A stretch of 64,000 bases of DNA, from NCBI RefSeq assembly GCF_002159845.1, contig NZ_NFJK01000008.1, positions 94,491 through 158,490 of the forward strand, given 5' to 3'. A program made the translations under genes and the position numbers. Of this stretch, positions 1 through 7,349 are shown one piece after another (position 1 is the stretch's first letter; every line of letters starts with the position of its first letter). Under the pieces are notes generated by a model, which saw only the letters and a list, made by a program, of their open reading frames with translations, was not told the DNA's origin and did not search any database. The DNA is from Anaeromassilibacillus sp. An250. GTDB taxonomy: Bacteria; Bacillota; Clostridia; Oscillospirales; Acutalibacteraceae.

Positions 1-860
1 AATTCTGCCTCCAACCGGTACCGGCAAAGCCCAAAGCCTGTTTCAGATCGCTCTAAAATGGTCTCTGGGATCTGCCTGAGATACTTCCGCCCAAAGCTGG
101 TGGTGCCGAAATATGCGTCAAAGTTGGCCACCGGCAGCACCACCCAGTCGGAATCCTCCGGCTTATTGGCAAGGTAGTAGGCTGCCAGCGTCTCTACCAT
201 CTCCACGGGAACGCCCTTAGGCGTGAGGCTGCGAAGTTGCTCCACCAATGCGGGTGGAAGTATCGGTTCCTCCGTCCGGAGTGGCCCCAGCTCCAGAGCC
301 TGGGCCAGAAAACTGTCAAACCGCAGGCCCCACTGTCCCTTGGTGGTGGGAGCAAACAGGGGGACCTGCATCTGGATCACCTTGCCCCGCCAGGCCTGGT
401 TAAAGCCTTTTTCAATGGTGGCACACTTCTTCTGGGCACTGCTGGACACCTTCTCCGGGTTTTCCCGCACAAAATCCACCACCCGATGTACATGCCTATG
501 GAACCATCCGCTGCCGTTTTCCTCCACAAGGCTGGGAAATTCTGAATGGAGTCCCCCAAAATCACTGCCAAACTGCCACGCCTCCCGGGGCGTGGCTTTT
601 TTGCTGCTTGGCACACTGCACCAGGCGCATAAGCCCCGCTTGGCATAGTCAATGCGTTCCCGAGGCGCTTTGACCAGGCCGCCATCCTCATTACGAAACA
701 GAAATCCTCTTGCCAGGATGGTCAATACCCGGTTGAGTCCCTCGAAATCCAAAATGGTGTCGAAGGTGAAGCGGCCCAGATAGGTGGTGTCCTGCTTGTT
801 CCGGGCAGTGTAGTTTACCGTGCCGGTATAATCCTGAAATTCCTTCCACTCATTCAGCAT
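1..860 (-). CDS. Unrecognised protein coupled to the RdRP-like gene (partial)
   Basis: An open frame starts at ATG 860-858 and runs leftwards to the window edge with no stop, giving at least 286 residues. It begins MLNEWKEFQDYTGTV and contains a CAWC pair near residue 78. No family was recognised. The start lies inside the end of the upstream gene (an 11-base overlap, ATGCTGAATGA), so the two are almost certainly co-transcribed and translationally coupled. That coupling suggests the product acts with the RNA-polymerase-like protein, but this is inference. The codon use (many CTG, GAG, CAG codons) matches the neighbouring genes, so it is a real gene and not a shadow. The C terminus is missing. 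Confidence 0.75.
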   Translation of the reverse strand, partial: MLNEWKEFQDYTGTVNYTARNKQDTTYLGRFTFDTILDFEGLNRVLTILARGFLFRNEDGGLVKAPRERIDYAKRGLCAWCSVPSSKKATPREAWQFGSDFGGLHSEFPSLVEENGSGWFHRHVHRVVDFVRENPEKVSSSAQKKCATIEKGFNQAWRGKVIQMQVPLFAPTTKGQWGLRFDSFLAQALELGPLRTEEPILPPALVEQLRSLTPKGVPVEMVETLAAYYLANKPEDSDWVVLPVANFDAYFGTTSFGRKYLRQIPETILERSETGFGLCRYRLEAE

Positions 861-3800
861 GATCCACCTCCAAAACATGTTCCTCAATGTGGTCCGGCAG
901 CAGGTCCCACAGCAGGTTCCGCTTACCCAGGGCTACTATATAGGGCACCGCCAGCCTGGGCCGGACGATCTTGTCCAGCAGCTTGCGGCAGACCTTGGAC
1001 ACCACGGCTCGCTCGTTGCCGCTGAAGGGGGCGGACAGATAGGCCTCCATCATCTTCTGGAAGGCTGGGGAGTCCGCCGGGCGGCGGAGCTGCTTCCGTT
1101 CCCGGGCTGTCGCCAGATCGTCCATATCACAGACCAAATCTCCCAGCAGACGGAACCCGCCGTGGCGGAAGTCGGTCAGAAGATCATAGTAGTCCGCCGC
1201 CTCCGGCAGATGCCCTTGCAGAAATGTTTCTCTCTGTCCTTCTGCCAGCAGGTGCCACTGCTGGTCCACGATGGCCTTTCGCAGAGCGGCGATGCGCTCC
1301 GGGGAAAGCTGCTGAAAGAAGGCGTACAACTCGTCGCTGTCGAAGAGCTCCTCTTGTCCTCTGGCGTAGAGGATGCGATCAATGTCCGTTTTTCGCTGCT
1401 GCCCCTTGGCAGGAGCGCGGCAGGCCCGGATGCGGGAGAGGCAGTGCTCGTAGTCCCACAGCAAGGCAGAAACAGAAGAAAGTGTTTTCTCATCCAGCTG
1501 CCTCTTCCAGTTTCGCTCCTGGGCGAAGGTGAATAGTTCGCTATCCTTCGCTGGTTTCTCCTGAATCTTGGGCGTATTGCGCTCCAGCTGGCGTGCCAGC
1601 CAGGGCAGCCGCTCCACCGGGGAGTCCACGGTGTCCCAGTCAATCCCGGCAAAGAAGGTCTCCAACCGCTCCCGGTGGGTGGGCTCATACCAGGCGCGGC
1701 GGCGCTCCTCCGCACGCTCCAACAGATATTTGTACTGCAGGAAGGGAGTGCGCTTTACCTTCCGTCCACCCAGAAATTCATCCAGATTGGGCCGTACACC
1801 GGTCTTGGCCGCGTCGATCTCCAGCCCGCTGTAAATGGCCAGGGCCTCCAAGTCCCGGCTGCACCGCTTGCGCTCCTCCGGGTCGGCGTGTTCGTTATAG
1901 GCGATGACACTCCGGTCCAGAGCAGCGTTGCAGATCTGTCCAATGCGGGCGGCAAAGGTGTTCTCCACCGTCTGAAAACGGGCCTGCCAGTCGTTGGCGT
2001 CGGACTTGGGTGCGGACAAGGATGGAATTTTCAGCAGGGGCAGGTTGGCGTTATTGGAGAGCTGCTGATGGACATCGTAATCATAATTCCGCTTCACACA
2101 TCGGTTCAGAATGGGATCGGCAATGGTCTTGATAAGGTCGCCGTCATAGTCCGCACCCCCCAGCCGCTCCGCTGCCAAACTGTCTGCAGACACCATGACC
2201 ACATCGGTGAGGTGGCCCAGGTAATGCTGACGCAGTGCGTCTCCCTCTGGGTACACGGACAGCTGCAATTCCTCGTTCCGGGCGATGTGGGGATTGCGGA
2301 GGAGGGTACAGCTGTCCTCGTGGTCATAGGCCGCGCCAGGAGCATAGAAACTGTCCTCCGCAAAGAAGTCTCCCATCACCTGATTGCAGAAGTCCCGCTC
2401 ACCGGGCAACTGGAACACACGGGGCGCAATTAACTGCCGCAGCAGTTCCAACAGATCACCTGAGAGAAAACGGTTGTCCCCTGACACCAGCAACCGCCCA
2501 ACGGCGTAGCCTCGGAGAATCTTCCGGGCCTGTCCGTCCAGCTGTTCCGCATAGATAGATTCCCGAATAAACTTCGGGTTCTTCTCCAGCACCCGGGCCA
2601 TGATGTTGGCCCGGCTTCCCCTGGACTGGCTCAGGCCCCGGCGAAAGTATTCCTGCTGGTATGCTTCATTGGCACGAAAGTTATAGTAGGCTGTCTCGGT
2701 GGCCTTGGTTAGCCATTGCCGTGGATCATCCTCCGGGCTGTGGTCCCAGCCTTCCGGCAGGTCGGTGGGGCGAAACTCCTCCGGCTGAATGGAGAGGGTG
2801 GAGAGAAATTGATAGTTGAGCTCTACCAGTTTCTCCGGCTCCGTCCTGCTCAGGTTGGTGATATACAGGGCGTGGTTGTAGTCCCGAAAGGCGTCCCAGT
2901 AATCCTCCCAGGTCATACCGTTCTCCCGCAGCCAGCCGTAGGCTTTGAACTGACTGCGGGTGAGGATAATGTCTACACTGCGGACAGGGTGCGCCTTGCC
3001 CCAGATGTCTACGATGCTCTGGGTACCGCTTCTCTTCAAGAAGTCCTTGAAATCCACCTGATGGAGCATCCCCTTGATGTAGGGCATCCGAATCTGGAAG
3101 GAGGTGTGGGTGTGGCTGCCGCTACAGGCCTTGTCCACCACATCGGCGTACTCTTTGGAGATGAGGCCCACGCCGTCAAAGCAGGTGATGTCCAGATCTT
3201 CCAGTGTATCCGCCCGATAGAAGGTTCCCGGCTCTCTGCCTTCCCGCAGGGTGATGACGGAGGCTCGCTCCACTCTCTTGGTTGGATTGTCTATGACGAT
3301 GACCCGGTGTTTTTTGTCAATGCGGATGCCGTCCACCCGGGTTCCGCTGGAGAACATGAGACCGTTGTAGGCGTAGAGTTTACTGAGCTGGCAGCGATCC
3401 AGTTCCATGTTCAGCATGATCCGCTGGCGCATGGGTTCATACAGATCCGCCCGGATGAAGGAGAGCCGGGACTGGCGGCTCATGCTGGCGGAGCGTTCAA
3501 AAGCCACATAGCGGTGTGGGCCGCTGCCGAAGTCCAGAGTGATCCCCTCGGGACGAAACATGTCTCTGGCCTTCTCCCGGCGGGCCTGCTGCGTCCTTCC
3601 GGTTCCACGCCGGTCAAAGATCCCGGCGAAGTCCATATAGAACAGCACATCGGAAAGCAATGTGACTTTCTCATCGCCACGCTCCCGCCAGCCCTCCCCG
3701 TGGAGTTGGTACATCAGCTGATGGAACATGGCGCAGCTGTCCTGCTCGTGCTTGGCACCCGGTACCTTGCAGTGCTCGGTGGCACTGCGGTTCAGAGCAA

Positions 3801-3879
3801 AGATGTAAACGCCGTCTTTCTCCGCGGCATAGCTCATCACTGCCCGGGCAGAGAGTTCGTAGATCTGATAGGTCGCCAT
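850..3879 (-). CDS. Eukaryotic-like RNA-dependent RNA polymerase homologue (QDE-1/RDR fold)
   Basis: A 1009-residue protein. Seen: a DYDGD motif at residues 577-581 (D577, D579, D581), the metal-binding DxDGD signature of the second double-psi beta-barrel; and upstream, in the order found in eukaryotic RDRs, DGVGLIS (235-241) followed by FQIRMPYIKG (261-270). Plant and fungal RDRs carry the same DGxGxIS ... FQIR..xxKG ... DLDGD series, with the lysine in the first barrel. Known: this superfamily (Pfam RdRP) includes fungal QDE-1, plant RDR1/2/6, and bacterial or phage relatives such as YonO and the crAss-like phage virion RNA polymerase. Inferred: an RNA- or DNA-templated RNA polymerase with both barrels in one chain. 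Start ATG 3879 follows a strong GGAGGTGAG site. It has its own promoter and overlaps the next gene. Its role on a mobilizable element is unknown. Confidence 0.85.
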   Translation of the reverse strand: MATYQIYELSARAVMSYAAEKDGVYIFALNRSATEHCKVPGAKHEQDSCAMFHQLMYQLHGEGWRERGDEKVTLLSDVLFYMDFAGIFDRRGTGRTQQARREKARDMFRPEGITLDFGSGPHRYVAFERSASMSRQSRLSFIRADLYEPMRQRIMLNMELDRCQLSKLYAYNGLMFSSGTRVDGIRIDKKHRVIVIDNPTKRVERASVITLREGREPGTFYRADTLEDLDITCFDGVGLISKEYADVVDKACSGSHTHTSFQIRMPYIKGMLHQVDFKDFLKRSGTQSIVDIWGKAHPVRSVDIILTRSQFKAYGWLRENGMTWEDYWDAFRDYNHALYITNLSRTEPEKLVELNYQFLSTLSIQPEEFRPTDLPEGWDHSPEDDPRQWLTKATETAYYNFRANEAYQQEYFRRGLSQSRGSRANIMARVLEKNPKFIRESIYAEQLDGQARKILRGYAVGRLLVSGDNRFLSGDLLELLRQLIAPRVFQLPGERDFCNQVMGDFFAEDSFYAPGAAYDHEDSCTLLRNPHIARNEELQLSVYPEGDALRQHYLGHLTDVVMVSADSLAAERLGGADYDGDLIKTIADPILNRCVKRNYDYDVHQQLSNNANLPLLKIPSLSAPKSDANDWQARFQTVENTFAARIGQICNAALDRSVIAYNEHADPEERKRCSRDLEALAIYSGLEIDAAKTGVRPNLDEFLGGRKVKRTPFLQYKYLLERAEERRRAWYEPTHRERLETFFAGIDWDTVDSPVERLPWLARQLERNTPKIQEKPAKDSELFTFAQERNWKRQLDEKTLSSVSALLWDYEHCLSRIRACRAPAKGQQRKTDIDRILYARGQEELFDSDELYAFFQQLSPERIAALRKAIVDQQWHLLAEGQRETFLQGHLPEAADYYDLLTDFRHGGFRLLGDLVCDMDDLATARERKQLRRPADSPAFQKMMEAYLSAPFSGNERAVVSKVCRKLLDKIVRPRLAVPYIVALGKRNLLWDLLPDHIEEHVLEVDHAE

Positions 3880-3900
3880 TGGCTCACCTCCGTTTGCTCC

Positions 3901-3928
3901 ATTCTACCATAAACCATTTCAAAGTCAA
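3901..3928 (-). promoter_or_regulatory. Sigma-A-like promoter of the RdRP-like operon
   Basis: Reading leftwards, TTGACT (3928-3923) and TAGAAT (3906-3901) are separated by 16 bases. Transcription would start about 15-20 bases before the ribosome site of the RdRP-like gene, giving a very short leader. This makes the two-gene operon an independent unit, divergent from the replication/mobilization genes. Confidence 0.6.
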
Positions 3929-3939
3929 AATAAATACTA

Positions 3940-3969
3940 CTCCCACTTCTTTTGAGGTGGGAGCTTTTT
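3940..3969 (+). terminator. Hairpin plus T-run in the divergent intergenic region
   Basis: A 9-bp stem (CTCCCACTT / AGGTGGGAG, one G-T pair) with a CTTTTG loop is followed by CTTTTTA. It lies 33 bases before the ATPase start, so it would act on any rightward transcript entering the ATPase gene, either as an attenuator or as insulation from leftward-unit antisense transcription. Confidence 0.55.
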
Positions 3970-4001
3970 ATATTCAAATTCTTGAAATGGAGGTACCAAA
4001 T

Positions 4002-5078
4002 ATGAACAACAAAATGAACCATCCCCTGATCACAGTGGACGGCAGAACCCTGATGGATCGTCCGCTGGAGCCGCCCAATTTTGTGGTGGATACCCTGATC
4101 TCTCAGGGTCTGCACATCCTGGCTGGCTCACCAAAGGTGGGCAAGTCCTGGCTTGCTCTATGGCTGGCGGTGACAGTTGCCAAGGGAGAACCAGTCTGGA
4201 ACATGAGCACCAAGCAGGGCACCACCCTCTATCTCTGTCTGGAGGATTCCGTCCTCCGCATCCAGAATCGACTCTTTGAAATCACCGAGGATGCACCAGA
4301 CAGCGTCCACTTCTGCACAGAGTGTGCGATCATCGGTCAGGGGTTGGAGGAACAAGTGGACGCATTCGTCGCCGCACACCCCGACACCGTGCTGGTCATT
4401 ATCGACACCCTGCAGATGGTCCGCCCAGTCCACGACGCCACCTACGCAAACGACTACCGGGACCTGTCTGTGCTCAAGCGGCTGGCGGACGAGCACGGCA
4501 TTGCCATCCTGCTCATCCACCACCTGCGGAAAGAAAAGGCGGAAGATGTGTTCCACCGGATCTCCGGGACCACTGCCATCAGCGGCGCAGTGGATTCCAG
4601 CTTCACACTGGTGGAAGAAAAGCGGGGAAGCGGCAGAGCCAGACTGACCTGCGTGGGCCGGGACATCGAATACCGGGAGCTGGAATTGGAACGCGGCGGT
4701 GAAAATGTGTGGGAGTTGGTTTCGGACAGCCGGACACAGCCTGAACAATTGGAGGGGCAAATCGTTGTTCTCCTCTCTGCGTTTATGAGCAGCAGAACAA
4801 TATTTATCGGCACTCCCACGGAGCTCTCCGAAAAGATCGACCCTGACAGAATCGAAGGGGTAACGCCCAAAAAGATTTCAAGATTAATCCTGCAAAGCAT
4901 TGAGGCCCTAAGAAAAAACGGCATTCAGGCAACGGTGCGCCGCAGCAATGGAAAACGAGTAATTGAGCTGCGTCGTGCCGATAGTGTCGATTTGGAGGGC
5001 GCCGGAGAAATCGTCCCTATCGACCCTGTCGAGGCGCTGTGTGGCGATTTGCGGGCGGTTTCCAGGTGCGGCGAGTAA
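4002..5078 (+). CDS. RepA-like AAA (RecA-fold) ATPase
   Basis: A 358-residue P-loop ATPase of the RepA/KaiC-like group (AAA_25). Walker A is GSPKVGKS at residues 42-49 and Walker B is LVIID at 131-135; a SGAVDSS stretch follows, as in plasmid RepA hexameric helicases. About the last 100 residues look like a separate helix-rich DNA-binding region. In mobilizable elements such proteins are associated with replication or maintenance of the excised circle. An upstream in-frame ATG at 3879 would add 41 residues, but it overlaps the opposite start; ATG 4002 is preceded by a good GGAGGT site and was chosen. The gene is first in the rightward mobilization operon. Confidence 0.8.
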   Translation: MNNKMNHPLITVDGRTLMDRPLEPPNFVVDTLISQGLHILAGSPKVGKSWLALWLAVTVAKGEPVWNMSTKQGTTLYLCLEDSVLRIQNRLFEITEDAPDSVHFCTECAIIGQGLEEQVDAFVAAHPDTVLVIIDTLQMVRPVHDATYANDYRDLSVLKRLADEHGIAILLIHHLRKEKAEDVFHRISGTTAISGAVDSSFTLVEEKRGSGRARLTCVGRDIEYRELELERGGENVWELVSDSRTQPEQLEGQIVVLLSAFMSSRTIFIGTPTELSEKIDPDRIEGVTPKKISRLILQSIEALRKNGIQATVRRSNGKRVIELRRADSVDLEGAGEIVPIDPVEALCGDLRAVSRCGE

Positions 5079-5280
5079 ACTCCCGCAAGGCAAAAGAAAC
5101 GCCGTGTTGGGCCGCTTGTGTCCGAAGGAGGAGTGAGGGTGTTCGGCGCGGGAGAATCACCTCCTTGGAGGTGGCCAGCATCGCGTTTGTCTGGTCACCG
5201 GCAAAGCCGCCGCCCGCCTTCCGCCTGTTTGCGGGGCGCTGCCCCACACCCCATTTTTACGAAAGACTGGAGGAACCGAC
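5079..5280 (+). other. Candidate oriT region upstream of mobC
   Basis: This GC-rich gap between the ATPase and mobC has no convincing gene. It holds a near-perfect inverted repeat CACCTCC-TT-GGAGGTG (5158-5173) and a GGGGC-GCT-GCCCC hairpin (5233-5245) followed by an ACACCCC tract. Inverted repeats just before mobC and the relaxase are the usual position of the nick region recognised by MOBP relaxases, so this is the best oriT candidate. The nick site itself was not identified. Confidence 0.4.
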
Positions 5281-5592
5281 ATGAAAAAAGATATCAAATT
5301 CAGCACCCGGATGGCATACGCAGACCGGGAGGCCATCAAGGAATTGGCGAAACGCTCCGGGATGTCCATGAGCGATTATGTGACGGCCTGCTGTCTGGGA
5401 AAGCAGGTGGTGGTCATTGACGGACTGAAAGAAGTGCTCAAGGAGTTGAAGTCCATCGGCAGAAATCTGAATCAGCTCGTCACCCTGGCACACATGGGAC
5501 GCGTCACGGTAGTCAACCTGGACGGTGTACGCCAGGCGTTCTCTGAACTCTGTGCTGCTGTCCGGTTGATCTTGGAACGAAAGCGGTGGTGA
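5281..5592 (+). CDS. mobC: MobC-like relaxosome accessory protein
   Basis: A 103-residue protein. The N terminus (FSTRMAYADREAIKELAKRS) resembles a ribbon-helix-helix DNA-binding segment, and the IGRNLNQL motif at residues 59-66 is characteristic of the MobC family, which binds oriT and opens it for the relaxase. A strong GGAGG site precedes the ATG, and the relaxase starts 3 bases after its stop. Function in relaxosome assembly is inferred from family and context. Confidence 0.85.
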   Translation: MKKDIKFSTRMAYADREAIKELAKRSGMSMSDYVTACCLGKQVVVIDGLKEVLKELKSIGRNLNQLVTLAHMGRVTVVNLDGVRQAFSELCAAVRLILERKRW

Positions 5593-5595
5593 GAA

Positions 5596-6951
5596 ATGGC
5601 GATCATCAGCTTCACCAACTACAAGCGGGGTCAGACCACCGGATGCATGGGAGCCGTGATGCGGTACACCATGCAGGACAAGAAAACTGAGTTCGATGGG
5701 CAGCGATTGGTCACAGGCATCAACTGCCAGCCGGAATCTGTCTACGCGGACTTCATGACCACCAAGCGTCTGCATCATAAAACCGACGGCGTGCTGTTCT
5801 ACCACATGGTGCAGAGCTTTCCAAAAGGGGAAGCGGTCGACCCGGTCGCCGCTCATGCGGCGGCGCTGAAGCTGGCTGAGTACTATGAGGGCTATGAAGT
5901 CCCGGTCTGTACCCACACAGACCGGGAACACATCCATTCCCACTTCCTCATCAACTCGGTCAACTTCGACACGGGAAAGAAACTGCACGTGGCAAAGGAG
6001 CAGCTCCAGGAATTGCGGCAGCGCAACGATCAGATCTGTATGGAGTTTTCTCTCCCTGTGTTCAACCCCGCGAACAAGAAAGAGAAGACCAAGACGATGG
6101 CCATCGGCGAGTATCACACCGCCGTCCGTGGCCAGAGCAAAAAACTGCAGCTCATGAATATCATCAACAACTGTATGCGCCACGCCTCCAGCCGTGAGGA
6201 GTTCATTGCACTGATGGAGAGCGAGGGCTACAAGGTCCGCTGGGAAACGTCCCGACGGAACATCACCTACACCACGCCCAGCGGCTGGCAGTGCCGTGAC
6301 CGCCTGCTGTTCGGGGAGAAATATCTGAAGGAGAAGATGGAATATGAATTCAGGATCAGAGCAGAAATTATCCATGGACGAGCTGTTGGAGAAGAACCGG
6401 CCTGCGCAGATGGTACAGACCACGCCGCAGCCCCCGGCACAAGAGCTGACACCGCCTCCCGAAGTGCATCCCACGAAAGCGGAGTGGGAGGATCTGCAGA
6501 GCGACCTCTACACACTGGGGTACCACACCGAGAAACAGACTGGCTATCTCAAGAAAGTCAGCGAACTGCTGGCGCAGCTCCCGACCCGGACGCAGATGGA
6601 CGAGCTGCTGAAAGCGGTGAAGCATCTGGAGCAGATGAACGAACAGGCTGGGAAGCGGAACGAGAAGCGTTTTTCTCTGCCCAGAATCAGACTGCCCAGA
6701 CTGCGGCTGCCGCATCTGGATGGTCCCACATGGGTGGTCCTGCTGATGGGGACGGCAGCGTTGCTTCTGCTGTGGTGGGGCTTGGATGCCGTCTGGAACA
6801 GTTTCAGTCTGCTGAGCCTGTGATGGACAGCACCACAATGCACCCGCACATAGACAGGAAAACGCTCCGTAAGAAGCAGCAAAAGAAAATCGCCCAAGGC
6901 CACGCCGAGGACGATCACGAAGAAGAACAGACTTGGCAGCAGACCATGTGA
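5596..6951 (+). CDS. MOBP-type relaxase (MobA/VirD2 family)
   Basis: A 451-residue open frame. The HUH metal site is visible as H107-T-D109-R-E-H112-I-H114-S-H116 followed by FLINSVN, the motif III of MobA/VirD2 relaxases; the N-terminal tyrosine motif lies in RYTMQ near residue 25. The nuclease domain covers roughly residues 1-250. Beyond about residue 250 composition becomes Ala/Gly/Asp-rich and untypical, because this stretch is overprinted by another gene in a different frame (6344-6823). The last 42 codons coincide with a separate small ORF (6823-6951). The true functional C terminus is therefore uncertain, although no stop occurs before 6951. Confidence 0.85.
   Translation: MAIISFTNYKRGQTTGCMGAVMRYTMQDKKTEFDGQRLVTGINCQPESVYADFMTTKRLHHKTDGVLFYHMVQSFPKGEAVDPVAAHAAALKLAEYYEGYEVPVCTHTDREHIHSHFLINSVNFDTGKKLHVAKEQLQELRQRNDQICMEFSLPVFNPANKKEKTKTMAIGEYHTAVRGQSKKLQLMNIINNCMRHASSREEFIALMESEGYKVRWETSRRNITYTTPSGWQCRDRLLFGEKYLKEKMEYEFRIRAEIIHGRAVGEEPACADGTDHAAAPGTRADTASRSASHESGVGGSAERPLHTGVPHRETDWLSQESQRTAGAAPDPDADGRAAESGEASGADERTGWEAEREAFFSAQNQTAQTAAAASGWSHMGGPADGDGSVASAVVGLGCRLEQFQSAEPVMDSTTMHPHIDRKTLRKKQQKKIAQGHAEDDHEEEQTWQQTM
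6344..6823 (+). CDS. Small coiled-coil membrane protein overprinted on the relaxase 3' end
   Basis: A 159-residue frame wholly inside the relaxase ORF, shifted in phase. Its codon use (CTG, GAG, CAG, AAG) is typical of coding DNA here, whereas the relaxase frame is atypical over the same bases. It starts at ATG 6344 after GGAGAAG. Seen: a Pro/Gln-rich N terminus, a helical coiled-coil-like middle (LKKVSELLAQL onwards), a basic patch (RIRLPRLRLP) and one transmembrane segment near residues 128-150 (WVVLLMGTAALLLLWWGL). The family was not recognised. Possibly it tethers relaxosome components to the membrane; that is a guess from architecture and position. Confidence 0.7.
   Translation: MNSGSEQKLSMDELLEKNRPAQMVQTTPQPPAQELTPPPEVHPTKAEWEDLQSDLYTLGYHTEKQTGYLKKVSELLAQLPTRTQMDELLKAVKHLEQMNEQAGKRNEKRFSLPRIRLPRLRLPHLDGPTWVVLLMGTAALLLLWWGLDAVWNSFSLLSL
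6823..6951 (+). CDS. Small basic protein following the membrane protein
   Basis: A 42-residue ORF starting at an ATG that overlaps the preceding stop (TGATG), an arrangement typical of coupled genes. It begins MDSTTMHPHIDRKTLRKKQQ and ends in an acidic tail. It is in the same phase as the relaxase ORF, so the same residues could also be the relaxase C terminus. Which is translated cannot be decided from sequence. No family was recognised. Confidence 0.45.
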   Translation: MDSTTMHPHIDRKTLRKKQQKKIAQGHAEDDHEEEQTWQQTM

Positions 6952-7000
6952 CGGTCTGCTATTTTTGTTGCCCGAATTTGTTTCGGGGGAAAGGAACGCT

Positions 7001-7279
7001 ATGAAAAGTGAGTTTGAAGTGTATATGGAGACGGGTATCCTGGGCGGTTATATGCCAGAGCGAGCGATTGGCTACCGGGACGAGAATACGATCACGCCAA
7101 TCTACCGGGATACATCTTATCACGAAACAGAGCATGGTATGGAACTGCGCCGTGAGATGATTGTGGGCGGACGAACATTCTTCGTCCGTTCCATCTTCTC
7201 TACCGCAGAGAAAGCAAAAACGCCTACGGAGCAGATGCTCCAAATCATCGACAGTGATTTAGAAAAAGGTTCGATTTGA
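7001..7279 (+). CDS. TnpW-like transposon-encoded protein
   Basis: A 92-residue protein. The C-terminal half (GGRTFFVRSIFS ... EQMLQIIDSDLE) matches the pattern of TnpW-type small proteins of Tn4451-like elements, usually found just before the large serine recombinase, as here. Start ATG 7001 follows GGGGAAAGGAAC; an upstream in-frame start at 6965 lacks a ribosome site. Function in transposition is not established for the family. Confidence 0.65.
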   Translation: MKSEFEVYMETGILGGYMPERAIGYRDENTITPIYRDTSYHETEHGMELRREMIVGGRTFFVRSIFSTAEKAKTPTEQMLQIIDSDLEKGSI

Positions 7280-7349
7280 GGATAGACATTGGGCAGGAGA
7301 TACGGTATGTTTGTTGTTACCGTATCGGCTTGCCCGGAAAGGAGTAGCA

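Noticed and set aside
850..3879. Palm-type viral RdRP or reverse transcriptase
   Set aside because: No GDD or YxDD palm motif; the DYDGD and DGxGxIS motifs belong to the double-psi-barrel family.
2716..3912. 398-codon frame antisense to the RdRP-like gene
   Set aside because: GC-rich shadow of a strongly supported coding frame; no domain, no ribosome site.
5257..6474. 405-codon minus-strand frame over mobC and the relaxase
   Set aside because: Mirror frame of recognised mobilization genes; composition is that of a reverse-complement shadow.
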